Shown: positions 51,651 through 61,137, counted from the stretch's first letter. The stretch is 64,000 nt of DNA from Verrucomicrobiota bacterium (GCA_018240015.1 JAFEGJ010000001.1:54250-118249), one strand, 5' to 3'. Notes: generated by a model from the letters alone, not told the origin. Numbers and translations: made by a program.

Positions 51651-54069
51651 AGTTATCAACAAAATGAACGGTGATCCCTTTACGGATGTAAGCAGGAAGT
51701 TCATCATAGTCGCGTTTATTATCTTTGGGGAAAATGAGCGTTTTCGCACCGCTGCGTCTTGCGGCGATGACTTTTTCTTTCACGCCGCCTATCGGCAGGA
51801 CTTTTCCTGTGAGTGTGAGCTCTCCTGTCATGCCCAAATCCTGAGCCACGGGTTTTCCTTTGAGCAAGGATAGGAGTGATGTCATCATCGTGATGCCGGC
51901 AGAAGGTCCATCTTTGGGTGTCGCCCCTTCCGGAATGTGAACATGGATCTGCGACTTGTCAAAGAAAGGTATCCCTGGAGCGTATTTTTCGAAGGCGCCG
52001 TGTAGATAGCTCCATGCAATCTGCGACGATTCTTTCATGACATCGCCTGCTTGTCCGGTGAGCTTCATTTCGGTCTTTTCTGCAGGGAACTTCATTGCCT
52101 CCACATACAGCGTCGCGCCGCCCATCGACGTCCACGCCAGGCCCATACACACCCCGATGGGAGTTTTGGGATAGTAGCGATCGGTCGTAAAGATGGGCTT
52201 ATTGATGTATTTTTCGAGATTACTTTCGGTGATGTGGTAGACTTGAGGTTTGGATTTCTTCTCTTGGCCCCGCACGATTTTCATCGCGACTTTGCGCATG
52301 ATCTTCTTGATGTAATTTTCGAGATTGCGAACGCCAGCTTCCCTTGCATAGCCGTTGATGATCTCTTTGATTGCGCCGACAGAAAAGACAGCATCCTGCG
52401 CTTTAAGTCCCATCGCTTTGCGATTTTTAGGGATGAGAAAACGCTGGGCAATCTTGACTTTCTCTTCGAGAATGTATCCGGAGAGTCTGAGGATATCCAT
52501 ACGATCCTTCAATGGTTCTGGAATCGTATCGAGGACGTTTGCGGTAACGATGAATAAAACATGTGAAAGATCAGAGCGCACATCGAGGTAGTGATCCAAA
52601 AAGTCTTTATTTTGCTCCGGATCGAGCACTTCTAGGAGCGCCGATGCAGGATCGCCTTGATAGCTGCTTCCCATCTTATCGACCTCATCGATCATGATGA
52701 CGGGGTTCATCGTCTGCGCTGCCTTGAGCGCCTGGATCATCTTGCCGGGCTGCGCTCCGATGTAGGTGCGCCGGTGCCCCTTGATCTCGGCTTCGTCGCG
52801 CATACCGCCGACGGAGAAGCGGAAAAATTGGCGGTTGAGGGCTCTTGCGATACTGCGGCCGATGCTGGTCTTTCCCACGCCGGGAGGTCCGACGAAGCAA
52901 ATAATGCTTCCTTTGATGCCGCCGGAGAGTTTGCCAACGCTGATGAACTCCAAAATCCGTTCTTTGATGTCTTCAAGGCCATAGTGCTCTTCTTCGAGGA
53001 TTTTTTTAGAGCGGCGCAGGTCATGGATGTCTTCGCTATAGATGCCCCAAGGAACGATCGTGAGCCAATCGAGATAATTGCGGCAGACGGCGTATTCGGC
53101 GGATTGCATCTCGAGGACGGAGAGTTTTTCCATCTCTTCTTTGATGACATTTTGGATATCTTGCGGAACGGTTCTTTTCTTGAGACGGGTTTCAAATTTT
53201 TCTAAGTCGATCGACTTATCATCTTTCTCAAGGCCGAGTTCTTTCTTGATCGTTTTCAGCTGCTCCTTCAGGAAGAAATCGCGCTGCGTCTTGGAGATGG
53301 TTTGCTCCATTTTCTGCGTGATCGAACTTTGCAATTTGCTCAGGTCCAGCTCTTTTTTAAGAAGAACGAGGGCTTTATCAATGCGAGAGTTGATATCGAA
53401 CGTCTCAAGCACATCTTGCAGCTCCTCGCGCGTAGCCGTCGTGAGAGCGACAGCAAAATCGGCAAGCTTGCCCGGCTCTGTAAAATCCGAGTGCGATAAA
53501 AAGATTTGTAGTTCTTCTTTGAAGAGAGGATTGAGCTTAAGAAGTTCCTTGATGGTCGTAATGATGCTGATCGAATAGGCTTTGAGTTCTTTGGTGAGCT
53601 TGTCGGAAGGCTCTTCATGATAAGAGATATCCGCTCTTAAATGTTTGCCTGTTTTGATCCCCTTTTTGATGGAAATCCGTTTTTCCATGCTGAGGACTAC
53701 TTGGGCACCGCCTTGCTCCATCGGTATGATGCGCAAAATGCGTGCGAGCACTCCCACTTCAAAGAGGTCTTCAAACCCCACTTTGTAGACGTTGGCATCT
53801 TCCTTTTTCGTGAGGAACAGCCCCATGCACTTGTGCTCGGTTTTCGCTAGCGTTTTGAGGACTTCGTAAAACGGACCGGGCTCTATCACCACGGGAGCCG
53901 CCATGCCTGGGAAAAACGGCCGACGATTGAGGGGAATAACGAAGACCTGTTTGGGGAGTTCTTCGTCTTTTTTGGCCTCTGTGGACGTTTTTTCGGTGTT
54001 CTCTAGGGCTTCTAAAAGGCTTTCTTCTTCTTCGATCGTATTAATTTTTTCTTCATCCATAAGTGTCAT
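51613..54069 (-). CDS. lon: ATP-dependent Lon protease
   Basis: The 818-residue LonA type enzyme has an N-terminal substrate-binding domain, an AAA+ module (GPPGVGKTSIG, VIMIDEVDKM) and a C-terminal protease with catalytic Ser in PKDGPSAGITM and Lys in GGVKEKVIAARRSG. The first about 35 residues are an acidic extension (DEEKINTIEEEESLLEALEN). CT344 equivalent. It degrades misfolded and regulatory proteins. Transcribed from a gap shared with tsaB (53 bases, divergent). Confidence 0.96.
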   Translation of the reverse strand: MTLMDEEKINTIEEEESLLEALENTEKTSTEAKKDEELPKQVFVIPLNRRPFFPGMAAPVVIEPGPFYEVLKTLAKTEHKCMGLFLTKKEDANVYKVGFEDLFEVGVLARILRIIPMEQGGAQVVLSMEKRISIKKGIKTGKHLRADISYHEEPSDKLTKELKAYSISIITTIKELLKLNPLFKEELQIFLSHSDFTEPGKLADFAVALTTATREELQDVLETFDINSRIDKALVLLKKELDLSKLQSSITQKMEQTISKTQRDFFLKEQLKTIKKELGLEKDDKSIDLEKFETRLKKRTVPQDIQNVIKEEMEKLSVLEMQSAEYAVCRNYLDWLTIVPWGIYSEDIHDLRRSKKILEEEHYGLEDIKERILEFISVGKLSGGIKGSIICFVGPPGVGKTSIGRSIARALNRQFFRFSVGGMRDEAEIKGHRRTYIGAQPGKMIQALKAAQTMNPVIMIDEVDKMGSSYQGDPASALLEVLDPEQNKDFLDHYLDVRSDLSHVLFIVTANVLDTIPEPLKDRMDILRLSGYILEEKVKIAQRFLIPKNRKAMGLKAQDAVFSVGAIKEIINGYAREAGVRNLENYIKKIMRKVAMKIVRGQEKKSKPQVYHITESNLEKYINKPIFTTDRYYPKTPIGVCMGLAWTSMGGATLYVEAMKFPAEKTEMKLTGQAGDVMKESSQIAWSYLHGAFEKYAPGIPFFDKSQIHVHIPEGATPKDGPSAGITMMTSLLSLLKGKPVAQDLGMTGELTLTGKVLPIGGVKEKVIAARRSGAKTLIFPKDNKRDYDELPAYIRKGITVHFVDNYDEVYRVAFPKK

Positions 54070-54122
54070 ATAACTGTATCATTCCCTTTAAAAAATCGCA
54101 ATGAACTGGTAAAATAATTGCC

Positions 54123-54494
54123 ATGAAAGGGTTAATTATCGATACATCCTCCGATGTTGCCTACGTCGCTGTCGCCAGCGATGGCAAAATCATTCATTTA
54201 CAAACCCTTCCCGATGCTCGGCAGCTCTCAAAATTTCTTTTACCATCAATCGCCTCTGCTTGGCAATCTTTTGATTATATTGCCATCGGAATAGGTCCGG
54301 GCTCCTTTACTGGCACGCGCATTGGTCTGATCACGGCTAAAACACTCGCTTTTGCCCTCTCGATTCCTCTTCTATCTTTTTCGTCTGAACTCCTCCCAGA
54401 TCTCGATCAAATTGCAGAAGAAGTACATAAAAATTTTACTTTAAACAAAATCCCCTCCCAAATAGAACTTGTGTATTTTCCCTCAACCACATAA
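54123..54494 (+). CDS. tsaB: TsaB-like tRNA threonylcarbamoyladenosine factor, short
   Basis: The 123-residue product has the TsaB N-terminal ASKHA fold: IIDTSSDVAYVAVA at the start and IGIGPGSFTGTRIGLITAKTLAFAL near 60. TsaB is usually 200-230 residues, so the C-terminal half is missing; the frame ends at a normal stop after VYFPSTT. TsaB scaffolds TsaD for t6A37 formation in tRNA. Chlamydial CT343 is also short from memory, so this may be a lineage-specific reduced form and not decay. Divergent from lon, ahead of rpsU. Confidence 0.8.
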   Translation: MKGLIIDTSSDVAYVAVASDGKIIHLQTLPDARQLSKFLLPSIASAWQSFDYIAIGIGPGSFTGTRIGLITAKTLAFALSIPLLSFSSELLPDLDQIAEEVHKNFTLNKIPSQIELVYFPSTT

Positions 54495-54533
54495 GATGCT
54501 AGAATTGTATTACTGAAAGGAGAATGATATCAA

Positions 54534-54737
54534 ATGCCCGTAGTGAAGGTTCGTGCTGGTGAGCCCATCGACAAAGCTCTTCGTGCTCTAAAGAAAAAAC
54601 TCGACAAAGAAGGAATCATGAAAGCTGCGAAAGCTCATAGATTTTATGACAAACCTTCCGTCAAAAGCCGCGCTAAAGCCAAAGCCGCGCTCAAATACCG
54701 TAAAACGAAGCCGTCCACAAGATCTTTTAGCACTTGA
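54534..54737 (+). CDS. rpsU: 30S ribosomal protein S21
   Basis: A 67-residue basic protein ([21 protein letters not shown], then [20 protein letters not shown]) typical of S21. It helps mRNA binding by the small subunit. GAAAGGAG is positioned well before the ATG at 54534. The order tsaB-rpsU-dnaJ is as in Chlamydia (CT343-CT341). Confidence 0.95.
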   Translation: MPVVKVRAGEPIDKALRALKKKLDKEGIMKAAKAHRFYDKPSVKSRAKAKAALKYRKTKPSTRSFST

Positions 54738-54782
54738 TCTGATCAATTGCTAAAATAAGACCGCTTTTATATACTTGGGGCC

Positions 54783-55940
54783 ATGTCTGATTATTATAAC
54801 GTCTTAGGAGTGAGCCGTACGGCCACATCCGATGAAATCAAAAAAGCGTACCGCAAAAGCGCCATGCAATACCATCCTGATCGCAATCAGGGCGATGCTG
54901 CGGCTGAAAAAAAATTCAAAGAAATCTCCGAAGCTTACGAAGTCTTAAGCGACGAAAAAAAACGGCAGATCTACGACCAATATGGCGCCGACGCTCTCAA
55001 GGGAGCTGGCGGCATGGGAGGAGGCGGAGGTCCTGGCTTTTCCTCAATGGAAGAAGCGCTCAGAACGTTCATGGGAGCCTTCGGTGGCGGAGCTCAAGGG
55101 GGCGGCGGCGAATCGATTTTTGATTCTCTTTTTGGATTCGAATCACAAGGCGGCGGTGGCGCGCAGCAAGGCGCGAGCAAAAAAGTCACGATCACTCTTC
55201 CCTTTGATGAAGCCGTTACCGGCGCTCAAAAGGAAGTTGCTATCACAAATTATGTTTCCTGCTCGAAGTGCGATGGCAGCGGCGCGAAAAATGCTTCCGC
55301 GATCAAAAAATGTCAGCAGTGCCATGGTTCGGGCGTTATCAACCAAAGCCGCGGCTTTTTCACCATGTCTTCGACATGCCCTAGATGCCAAGGCATGGGA
55401 AAAACGATTACCGATCCCTGCGCTGACTGCCACGGCAGCGGCCGCTCCAAGAAGAAACAACAAGTCACCATCAAAATCCCCGCGGGTGTCGACAACGGCA
55501 TGCGTATGCGCATGGCTGGCTACGGCGATGCCGGTGAAGCCGGGGGCCCTCCGGGCGATCTTTACGTCTACATCAACGTCGAGCCCCATCCTGTCTTTCA
55601 ACGCGATGGCGACGATGTTCTTCTCGAACTCCCTTTAAGCTTCACTGAAGCTGCGCTAGGCTGTAAGAAAGATGTTCCGACTCCTCGCGGCAGCACGGCA
55701 CGACTCACCGTCCCTGAAGGAACGCAAAGCGACAAGATGCTCCGCATAAAAGGAGAAGGCTTTCCCAACGTGCACGGCCAAGGCAAAGGAGATCTTCTCG
55801 TCAAGGTCGTCGTCGAAACTCCGGTGCGTCTCACCGACAAGCAGATTAAACTGTTAGAAGAGTTTGCCAAGCTAGAGAGCGAGCAGAATTCTCCTCGGAA
55901 GAAGAACTTTTTCGATAAGATGAAAGACTTTTTCAAGTAA
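54783..55940 (+). CDS. dnaJ: Chaperone DnaJ
   Basis: Full-length 385-residue Hsp40 that stimulates DnaK. The J domain (1-70) has the HPD motif (QYHPDRNQG), then a Gly-rich linker (about 77-130), and four zinc-binding CxxCxGxG repeats ([32 protein letters not shown]), then C-terminal substrate domains. The ATG is preceded by a weak TTGGGGCC. Its stop TAA overlaps the start of def (TAATG), so translation is coupled to the deformylase gene. Confidence 0.96.
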   Translation: MSDYYNVLGVSRTATSDEIKKAYRKSAMQYHPDRNQGDAAAEKKFKEISEAYEVLSDEKKRQIYDQYGADALKGAGGMGGGGGPGFSSMEEALRTFMGAFGGGAQGGGGESIFDSLFGFESQGGGGAQQGASKKVTITLPFDEAVTGAQKEVAITNYVSCSKCDGSGAKNASAIKKCQQCHGSGVINQSRGFFTMSSTCPRCQGMGKTITDPCADCHGSGRSKKKQQVTIKIPAGVDNGMRMRMAGYGDAGEAGGPPGDLYVYINVEPHPVFQRDGDDVLLELPLSFTEAALGCKKDVPTPRGSTARLTVPEGTQSDKMLRIKGEGFPNVHGQGKGDLLVKVVVETPVRLTDKQIKLLEEFAKLESEQNSPRKKNFFDKMKDFFK

Positions 55941-56470
55941 TGTTGAGCATTGTTGAACTTGGTAACCCGGTTTTGCGCCAAGAAGCCCGCGCGCTTTCCA
56001 AAGAAGAAATTTTAAGCCCCCCTATTCTGAAACTCATTCAGGACATGGTCGCATTTACGACCGGCCCTAGTGGCGGTGTAGGACTTGCCGCTCCTCAGGT
56101 GGGCCAGTCTCTTCAGATCATTGTGATCGAAGATAGAGAGGAATATCAGAAACGGTTCTGCACGCCAGAGCAGCTGATTGAAAGGGAGCGCATGCCCGTT
56201 CCGCTCCATGTCATTATCAATCCCCAAATTACACTCGATCAGCAAAGCGGCGAGGCTGAATTTTTCGAAGGCTGTCTCAGCGTTCCGGGGCTCCGAGGAG
56301 TTGTACCCAGAGCTCTTGCCGTCACGGTCACCTGCCTCAATGAAAAGGCTGAGCCTGTGACGATCCGTGCGCGGGGTTGGTACGCCCGTATTTTGCAACA
56401 TGAAACCGATCACTTAAAAGGGATTCTCTTCATTGATCGAGCACGAAAAGAGACGTTGATAACAGTCTAA
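55940..56470 (+). CDS. def: Peptide deformylase
   Basis: Removes the formyl group from nascent protein N-termini. The three PDF motifs are intact: GLAAPQVGQ (motif 1, about 51), EGCLSVPGL (motif 2, metal Cys) and HETDHLKG (motif 3, HExxH). The 176-residue length is standard. The ATG lies within the dnaJ stop codon. It overlaps the convergent NamZ-like gene by 4 bases at its end. Confidence 0.95.
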   Translation: MLSIVELGNPVLRQEARALSKEEILSPPILKLIQDMVAFTTGPSGGVGLAAPQVGQSLQIIVIEDREEYQKRFCTPEQLIERERMPVPLHVIINPQITLDQQSGEAEFFEGCLSVPGLRGVVPRALAVTVTCLNEKAEPVTIRARGWYARILQHETDHLKGILFIDRARKETLITV

Positions 56471-57678
56471 TACAGCAGATATTTTTTTCGCTTTTCCATA
56501 AATACTTTGCGCTCTTCTTGATGGAGGCGGATCAATTTCCAAGCGACGTATTTTTCTTTCAGAAGAATATCGAGCACCTGGGGTGTTCCACAAATAGATG
56601 TGAAGATCTCTTTCTTGCTTTTACTAAGTGCACGGAGTTTTTTATCGACCTGAGTGGGATAGAGAGATTTGAGGACGCCAAAAATCATAAAATCGACGCT
56701 CACGGGTCTGAAAGTTGTATGATGGGTCACGAGCATTTTAACACCGTGGCATGTTTGGCCTTTGTATTCTCCCCAGAGGGGACGAAAATGAAAGGGCACA
56801 AAAGAGACTCCGGAAAGTTTTTGGGCGGCCAATTCTTTGGCTAGTTTTTTCGCATCGATCCAGGGAGCTGCGACGACTTTGAACGGAAGGCTGCATCCCC
56901 CTCCAATACTGACGAGGTCGAGACATCCGAGAAGGCCTGTGGCGGGGTAGAAAAGCGCTGTATCGCTTTCAGGAATTTGTGGGCTCGTCGGGATCCAAGG
57001 AAGGCCTGTCTCACGAAAAGTCATCGAGCGCTTCCAACCGGCCATCGGAGTGACTTTGAGGTTGCATCCGATCCTGTATTCACTGTTGAAAAAGAGCGCC
57101 AGCTCACCGATGGTCATGCCGTGGCAATAAGGAACATTGATGTAGCCTAAAAACGAGCGGCACTGCTCTTCGAGCATCGGTCCATCGACGACAAGGCCAT
57201 TGATGGGATTGGGCCGGTCGAGAACCACCACTTGAATTCCTTTCTTGGCCGCTTCTTCCATCACATAAAATAGAGTGGAGGCATACGTATAAGAGCGTGA
57301 TCCGATTTCTTGGATGTCATAGATAAGAACATCGATGCCATCCAACATGGAAGACGTAGGACGCCTGGTTTTCCCATGCAAACTATAGACACGAACTCCG
57401 ATAGGATGCGTGGCATCTTCTACGTCCTCACCGGCGTAGGCAATGCCCTCTAGTCCATGCTCAGGTGCAAAGAGAGCGACAAACTTGAACTCTTTCGCCG
57501 AGGCTTTCAGGAGGTCGATGGTAGAGTGGAGTGTGCTGGTAACGCCGGTTTGATTGGTGATGAGCCCTACTCTCATGCCACGGAGCTCATGGACTTCTGT
57601 TTGAAAAAACCGGTCGACGCCCAGTTCTACTTTGGCCCAAAGAGATGAATAGAGAAGAAAAAGCAGTAAATATTTCAT
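56467..57678 (-). CDS. NamZ-like (DUF1343) exo-beta-N-acetylmuramidase
   Basis: The 403-residue product has a signal peptide (MKYLLLFLLYSSLWA) and the DUF1343 pattern: VGLITNQTGVTSTLHSTIDL, LFAPEHGLEG, VRVYSLHGKTRRPT, LIYDIQEIGSRSYTYAST, VVLDRPNPINGLVVDGP. Members named NamZ release N-acetylmuramic acid from glycan ends in Bacteroidetes; the role in chlamydiae is unknown. It overlaps the M19 dipeptidase start by 4 bases, so the two form an operon suited to cleavage or recycling of peptidoglycan fragments. Exported, so it probably acts in the periplasm. Confidence 0.88.
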   Translation of the reverse strand: MKYLLLFLLYSSLWAKVELGVDRFFQTEVHELRGMRVGLITNQTGVTSTLHSTIDLLKASAKEFKFVALFAPEHGLEGIAYAGEDVEDATHPIGVRVYSLHGKTRRPTSSMLDGIDVLIYDIQEIGSRSYTYASTLFYVMEEAAKKGIQVVVLDRPNPINGLVVDGPMLEEQCRSFLGYINVPYCHGMTIGELALFFNSEYRIGCNLKVTPMAGWKRSMTFRETGLPWIPTSPQIPESDTALFYPATGLLGCLDLVSIGGGCSLPFKVVAAPWIDAKKLAKELAAQKLSGVSFVPFHFRPLWGEYKGQTCHGVKMLVTHHTTFRPVSVDFMIFGVLKSLYPTQVDKKLRALSKSKKEIFTSICGTPQVLDILLKEKYVAWKLIRLHQEERKVFMEKRKKYLLY

Positions 57679-58595
57679 GCCAAAAACTCAGCGAGATTTT
57701 GGTAGCACAGACGATCCACTTGCTCTTTAGAAAGACGCGTGCTGAGAAGTTCACGAATTTTAGGAAAACAGCTCGAGTTATCAAACTCTGCATGGAAAAA
57801 TGGCTTGAGGTGTTCTAATTCTTTCCCCACCAATCGATCATCAAAAAAATCGGTCCCCAGGCAAAGACAATCCTGTACACCGATCGCTTCAGCATGTGCG
57901 ATTTGCTTCAGTACGTCGGTAATACCATTATTTCCTAGGAAGCGTCTCACAAAGTTGAGACCAATGAGGCCGCCACGATGTGCGATTTCCCTAGCCAAAT
58001 CATCGGGTAAATTCCGCGACTCATCGCTGACTTTGCGGAAATTGGAATGGCTGGCCACTATGCGCAAGGGGAGATTTTTTTTGTCGTTATGGTTGATGAT
58101 ATCGTAAGCGAGCCTGTCGCTCGTATGACTGAGGTCAATCGCAATCCCTGCCATCTCACTTAAGAGTGTCCGGCCATCTTCTTTGAGCCCCACATCGGTA
58201 TGAGCACCGCCGCCAAATCGATTTTCTTCATTCCATGTCATGCTGATATAGGCAATGGGTGATTTGTTTTGCCAGACTTTAAGCCTTTTTAGACCAACGA
58301 GCAGATTTTCTTCTTCCGAGCAAAACGCAGCGGCATTTTCGATGGCGATCATTGCCCTCATTTTTTTTTCGAAAAATTGCGGATACTCTTTTTGCATCTC
58401 ATGGAAGATTTTTTCCTGGAGCTCTCCTTGCTGAGCACTTCCTTTTTCCGTTTTAGAGAAAATGGCCATGATTTGCAGAGCCACTTTTCCCTCAGAGAGC
58501 TGGGGAAGGCTGCACCGTGCAGCAGCATCGAGTGGAGTTCTTGCACTGTCATGGCTCAAGAACGAAAGTAGATCACAGTGAAAATCGGCGAACAT
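57675..58595 (-). CDS. Membrane dipeptidase family (M19) zinc dipeptidase
   Basis: The 306-residue product starts MFADFHCDLLSFLSHDSART with the M19 HxD metal motif (DFHCD), later AIENA (Glu), SHTSDR (His) and ASHSNFRKVSDESRNLPDD. M19 enzymes cleave dipeptides, including D-amino-acid-containing ones. A homolog (CT138, microsomal dipeptidase) exists in C. trachomatis. There is no signal peptide, so it is probably cytoplasmic and could complete breakdown of peptides released from envelope fragments. Operon with the NamZ-like gene. Confidence 0.85.
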   Translation of the reverse strand: MFADFHCDLLSFLSHDSARTPLDAAARCSLPQLSEGKVALQIMAIFSKTEKGSAQQGELQEKIFHEMQKEYPQFFEKKMRAMIAIENAAAFCSEEENLLVGLKRLKVWQNKSPIAYISMTWNEENRFGGGAHTDVGLKEDGRTLLSEMAGIAIDLSHTSDRLAYDIINHNDKKNLPLRIVASHSNFRKVSDESRNLPDDLAREIAHRGGLIGLNFVRRFLGNNGITDVLKQIAHAEAIGVQDCLCLGTDFFDDRLVGKELEHLKPFFHAEFDNSSCFPKIRELLSTRLSKEQVDRLCYQNLAEFLA

Positions 58596-58607
58596 GCCCG
58601 CATGTTA

Positions 58608-59624
58608 TTAAAAATCGAGGTTCCAGCGCAACGTATAACCTTGCAATCCCAAATATCCCGAATTCACTGTTGTTTCCTTAGGACCTTGTGCTGTACTAGT
58701 CGTCGAGCGGTGCACTTCTTGCAGATCTGACCAGAGGTTGAGCTCATAGCCAAAGAAAATTTCTGTCCGTATCGATCCTATCGCCTTTTGCCATGAAGGT
58801 CCAAGCAAAAATTGCCAATGGGAGGGCATGCGCGTGTCATGGTAGTGGACATTGCGGATGGGGTGCTGAAAGAGCGTCGACCTTTGCGAGGAGACATTAT
58901 GATAACTACCGGCAAAGAGAGCCCCGCTCATGGTCCCCGTCAGATAGAGATCATAAAAATCTAAGAACCAGTCGGCCGTGAGCCCCATACGCAGCCCTCC
59001 TCCCGTGAATCGCCAGTGGTTTTTGATATGGCTATGGGCGTCATTGGTATCCCGATAGGAAATATCCCACTGCTGGCGCAGCCACGTCGCTGTAATGCCT
59101 CCAAAGACCCTGAGCCGCAGGTGAGGATTGGGAACAAAGCGGCGTGTTACAATCAAATCGAATAGATGGTAGTTGAGTTCAACATCTGTTTTAGCATGGG
59201 CAAGTGGGGCAGGAGTAGCAGAAATGTCGGGGTGGGCCCACGTTCCGTTTAAGAAAAGCTTGCTGCTTTCAGGTGCATCTGTCGAATTGCTACCCCGGCC
59301 GTTATAGTAGGTATATTGAGGATAGATGTCCCAATAGTGGGGAGCGTTAAAATATCCTCCTCCAATGCGAAACCCAGGTCTCCACTCGAACTCCGCCTTC
59401 TCTGTTTTGCCACTGGCAAACATGGTGGTCTGATCTGCCGGGGGATGCTTCATCCTGAGGGCGTAATCGAGAGATCCTTCATTCGCTTTCCAGTAGAGGA
59501 ACTCCAGGTTCCAGAAGAAAAAAATGCGGGTATCTTTTCGAAACAAATCGGCATCGTACGCGGGTGGTGGCGTATCTGCATATATTCCCGCGCACAAAAA
59601 TAAAGCCAAAGCACTTCTTTTCAT
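58608..59624 (-). CDS. MOMP-like outer membrane protein (Legionella MOMP type), A
   Basis: The 338-residue product has a signal peptide (MKRSALALFLCAGIYA) and a beta-barrel pattern with alternate aromatic residues, ending in the outer-membrane signature ...RWNLDF with terminal Phe. It shares FFWNLEFLYWKANEGSLDYAL and FEWRPGFRIGGGYF with the two plus-strand paralogs (WDWFIQASFIYWH, YKPGFKVAMGF). The family is the Legionella-type major outer membrane protein fold that is expanded in some environmental chlamydiae. AAAGGA precedes the ATG. The palindromic element at 59642-59806 starts just upstream. Confidence 0.8.
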   Translation of the reverse strand: MKRSALALFLCAGIYADTPPPAYDADLFRKDTRIFFFWNLEFLYWKANEGSLDYALRMKHPPADQTTMFASGKTEKAEFEWRPGFRIGGGYFNAPHYWDIYPQYTYYNGRGSNSTDAPESSKLFLNGTWAHPDISATPAPLAHAKTDVELNYHLFDLIVTRRFVPNPHLRLRVFGGITATWLRQQWDISYRDTNDAHSHIKNHWRFTGGGLRMGLTADWFLDFYDLYLTGTMSGALFAGSYHNVSSQRSTLFQHPIRNVHYHDTRMPSHWQFLLGPSWQKAIGSIRTEIFFGYELNLWSDLQEVHRSTTSTAQGPKETTVNSGYLGLQGYTLRWNLDF

Positions 59625-59641
59625 AATCGTTATCCTTTCTT

Positions 59642-59806
59642 AGGGCAGCCCTAAACATTTAATGCTTCAGCCTGCTCGTGGAGGCCGGCAAATTACTGTG
59701 CCGCACTCCTCACCAATAGCTTTTTAGCTATTGGTTTGTCGTTTGGCTTGTACTTTACCGACCTGCACTTCACATCCTGTTAACATTAAATGTTTAGGAC
59801 TACCCT
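59642..59806. repeat. 165-bp imperfect palindrome between OMP genes
   Basis: The ends 59642-59664 and 59784-59806 are inverted copies matching at 21 of 23 bases, sharing the 15-base CCTAAACATTTAATG. The inside continues as an imperfect palindrome (GGCCGGCAAATTAC versus GTACTTTACCGACC reversed) to a centre hairpin CCAATAGCT (59713-59721)/AGCTATTGG (59726-59734). It codes for nothing. It may be a MITE-like element, a transcribed long hairpin or a protein-binding region between divergent porin genes. Confidence 0.75.
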
Positions 59807-59848
59807 TTTCTCTTTTCTATGCAGACTCTTCTTTTTTTTCAATCGATG

Positions 59849-59877
59849 TTGACAAATGATGCAAAAAACTTTATGGA
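59849..59877 (+). promoter_or_regulatory. Sigma70-type promoter for porin B
   Basis: A perfect TTGACA at 59849-59854, 17 bases, then TATGGA at 59872-59877. The expected start is near 59884, giving a leader of about 64 bases with a GAGAGGA ribosome site before ATG 59948. It lies just outside the palindromic element. Confidence 0.55.
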
Positions 59878-59947
59878 ATAAATTATGAAACCCAAAAGTG
59901 ATGAGGCAACCCCTCTCACTAAGAACATTTAGAGAGGATAAAAAGAT

Positions 59948-61084
59948 ATGCAAAAATGGAAAAATTTCTGCTCCATAGCCGCGATATTAGCGACAGGAGT
60001 TGTTACAGCTGACCAAATGTCAGCCAGTGGATCTAACAAAAACATGCCCATGGACATGAACCGCGGTCATGAAGTATCCGCCGACCAAATGGGCGCTGGA
60101 TACAATCAATATGCTGAATACGACCTCGGTAGCAACTGGGATTGGTTCATCCAAGCCAGCTTTATCTACTGGCATGTCAGCCAAGGCGCTATGGATATCG
60201 ATTTATCTACACAACGTTTTTCTGATGGAACGACTAGTGCCTTCGCTAATCCTGGCCATATTGACTTCCAAAATTTTAAATATAAACCTGGCTTTAAAGT
60301 GGCTATGGGATTTGATTCCCAATTCGATAATTGGGTTCCATTTGCAGAATATACCTGGTTACACCATACAACAAAAATGAATAAAACTGCCGATGAAAAC
60401 CAAGCCCTGGTCTTAGGATCTTGGGTTCCTGCAAAAAACAACTCTGCTCAAAGTCTCTCATCGGAATGGAAATTCGATTTAGATATTTTAGATTTCGCTA
60501 TCAGCCGTCCCTATTATCAAGGAACACGACTGACCGTGAATCCCGTCGTTGGTCTTCGTGCTATGTGGCTAAAGCAAACTAACGAACTTGAATTCACTCC
60601 CTTCAGCACACAAAACGATCCAGCCTTTACAAAACGTGCCGAAACTAAATATGAAAACAAGTCTTGGGCTCTCGGTCCTCGCCTCGGATTCTACAGCAGC
60701 TGGCATCTCGGTGCAGGCTTCCGGGCTATTGGAAACGCGTTCGCCTCCATTCTCTATACGCGCTACAACAAAGTCGAATTGAAATCGGATCAAGTCGATA
60801 CCGCTTCCTCAAACCTTCTTCATGTCTCTCCAGTTCATATTAGGACAAGCCGCATCAATACTTTGCGTCCTCAAGTAGAGATGAACCTGGGCCTCGGATG
60901 GGGCGAGTATATTTTTGGTCACGATTACCATATTGATTTCTCAGCTACTTATGACTTTATGGTATTCTGGAATCAAAATATGAACCGTGCACTCAGTCTT
61001 CGTACTGGCGGTGGTGGAGCATTTGGAGATCTTGGGGATCTCTACATCCATGGCCTCACCTTAACGGGCCGTTTCGATTTCTAA
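59948..61084 (+). CDS. MOMP-like outer membrane protein, B
   Basis: The 378-residue product has a signal peptide ending near VVTADQ. An N-terminal stretch carries two copies of ADQM (TADQMSASG and VSADQMGAGYNQ) before the barrel, shared with the next gene. Barrel features: WDWFIQASFIYWH, YKPGFKVAMGFDSQFDNW, VNPVVGLRAMWLKQ, LGPRLGFYSSWHLGAGFRAIGNAFASILYTRY and terminal TGRFDF with C-terminal Phe. Legionella-type MOMP family; likely a porin and major surface protein. Two near-identical paralogs are in tandem. A terminator follows. Confidence 0.85.
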   Translation: MQKWKNFCSIAAILATGVVTADQMSASGSNKNMPMDMNRGHEVSADQMGAGYNQYAEYDLGSNWDWFIQASFIYWHVSQGAMDIDLSTQRFSDGTTSAFANPGHIDFQNFKYKPGFKVAMGFDSQFDNWVPFAEYTWLHHTTKMNKTADENQALVLGSWVPAKNNSAQSLSSEWKFDLDILDFAISRPYYQGTRLTVNPVVGLRAMWLKQTNELEFTPFSTQNDPAFTKRAETKYENKSWALGPRLGFYSSWHLGAGFRAIGNAFASILYTRYNKVELKSDQVDTASSNLLHVSPVHIRTSRINTLRPQVEMNLGLGWGEYIFGHDYHIDFSATYDFMVFWNQNMNRALSLRTGGGGAFGDLGDLYIHGLTLTGRFDF

Positions 61085-61111
61085 TCTGATCTGATAGGAT
61101 CGACAGATGAA

Positions 61112-61137
61112 AACCCCTGCCTAAAGCAGGGGTTTTT
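61112..61137 (+). terminator. Terminator after porin B
   Basis: AACCCCTGC (61112-61120) pairs with GCAGGGGTT (61126-61134) around CTAAA, followed by a T-run. The core CCCCTGCCTAAAGCAGGGG is the same as in the terminator after porin C. Confidence 0.93.
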
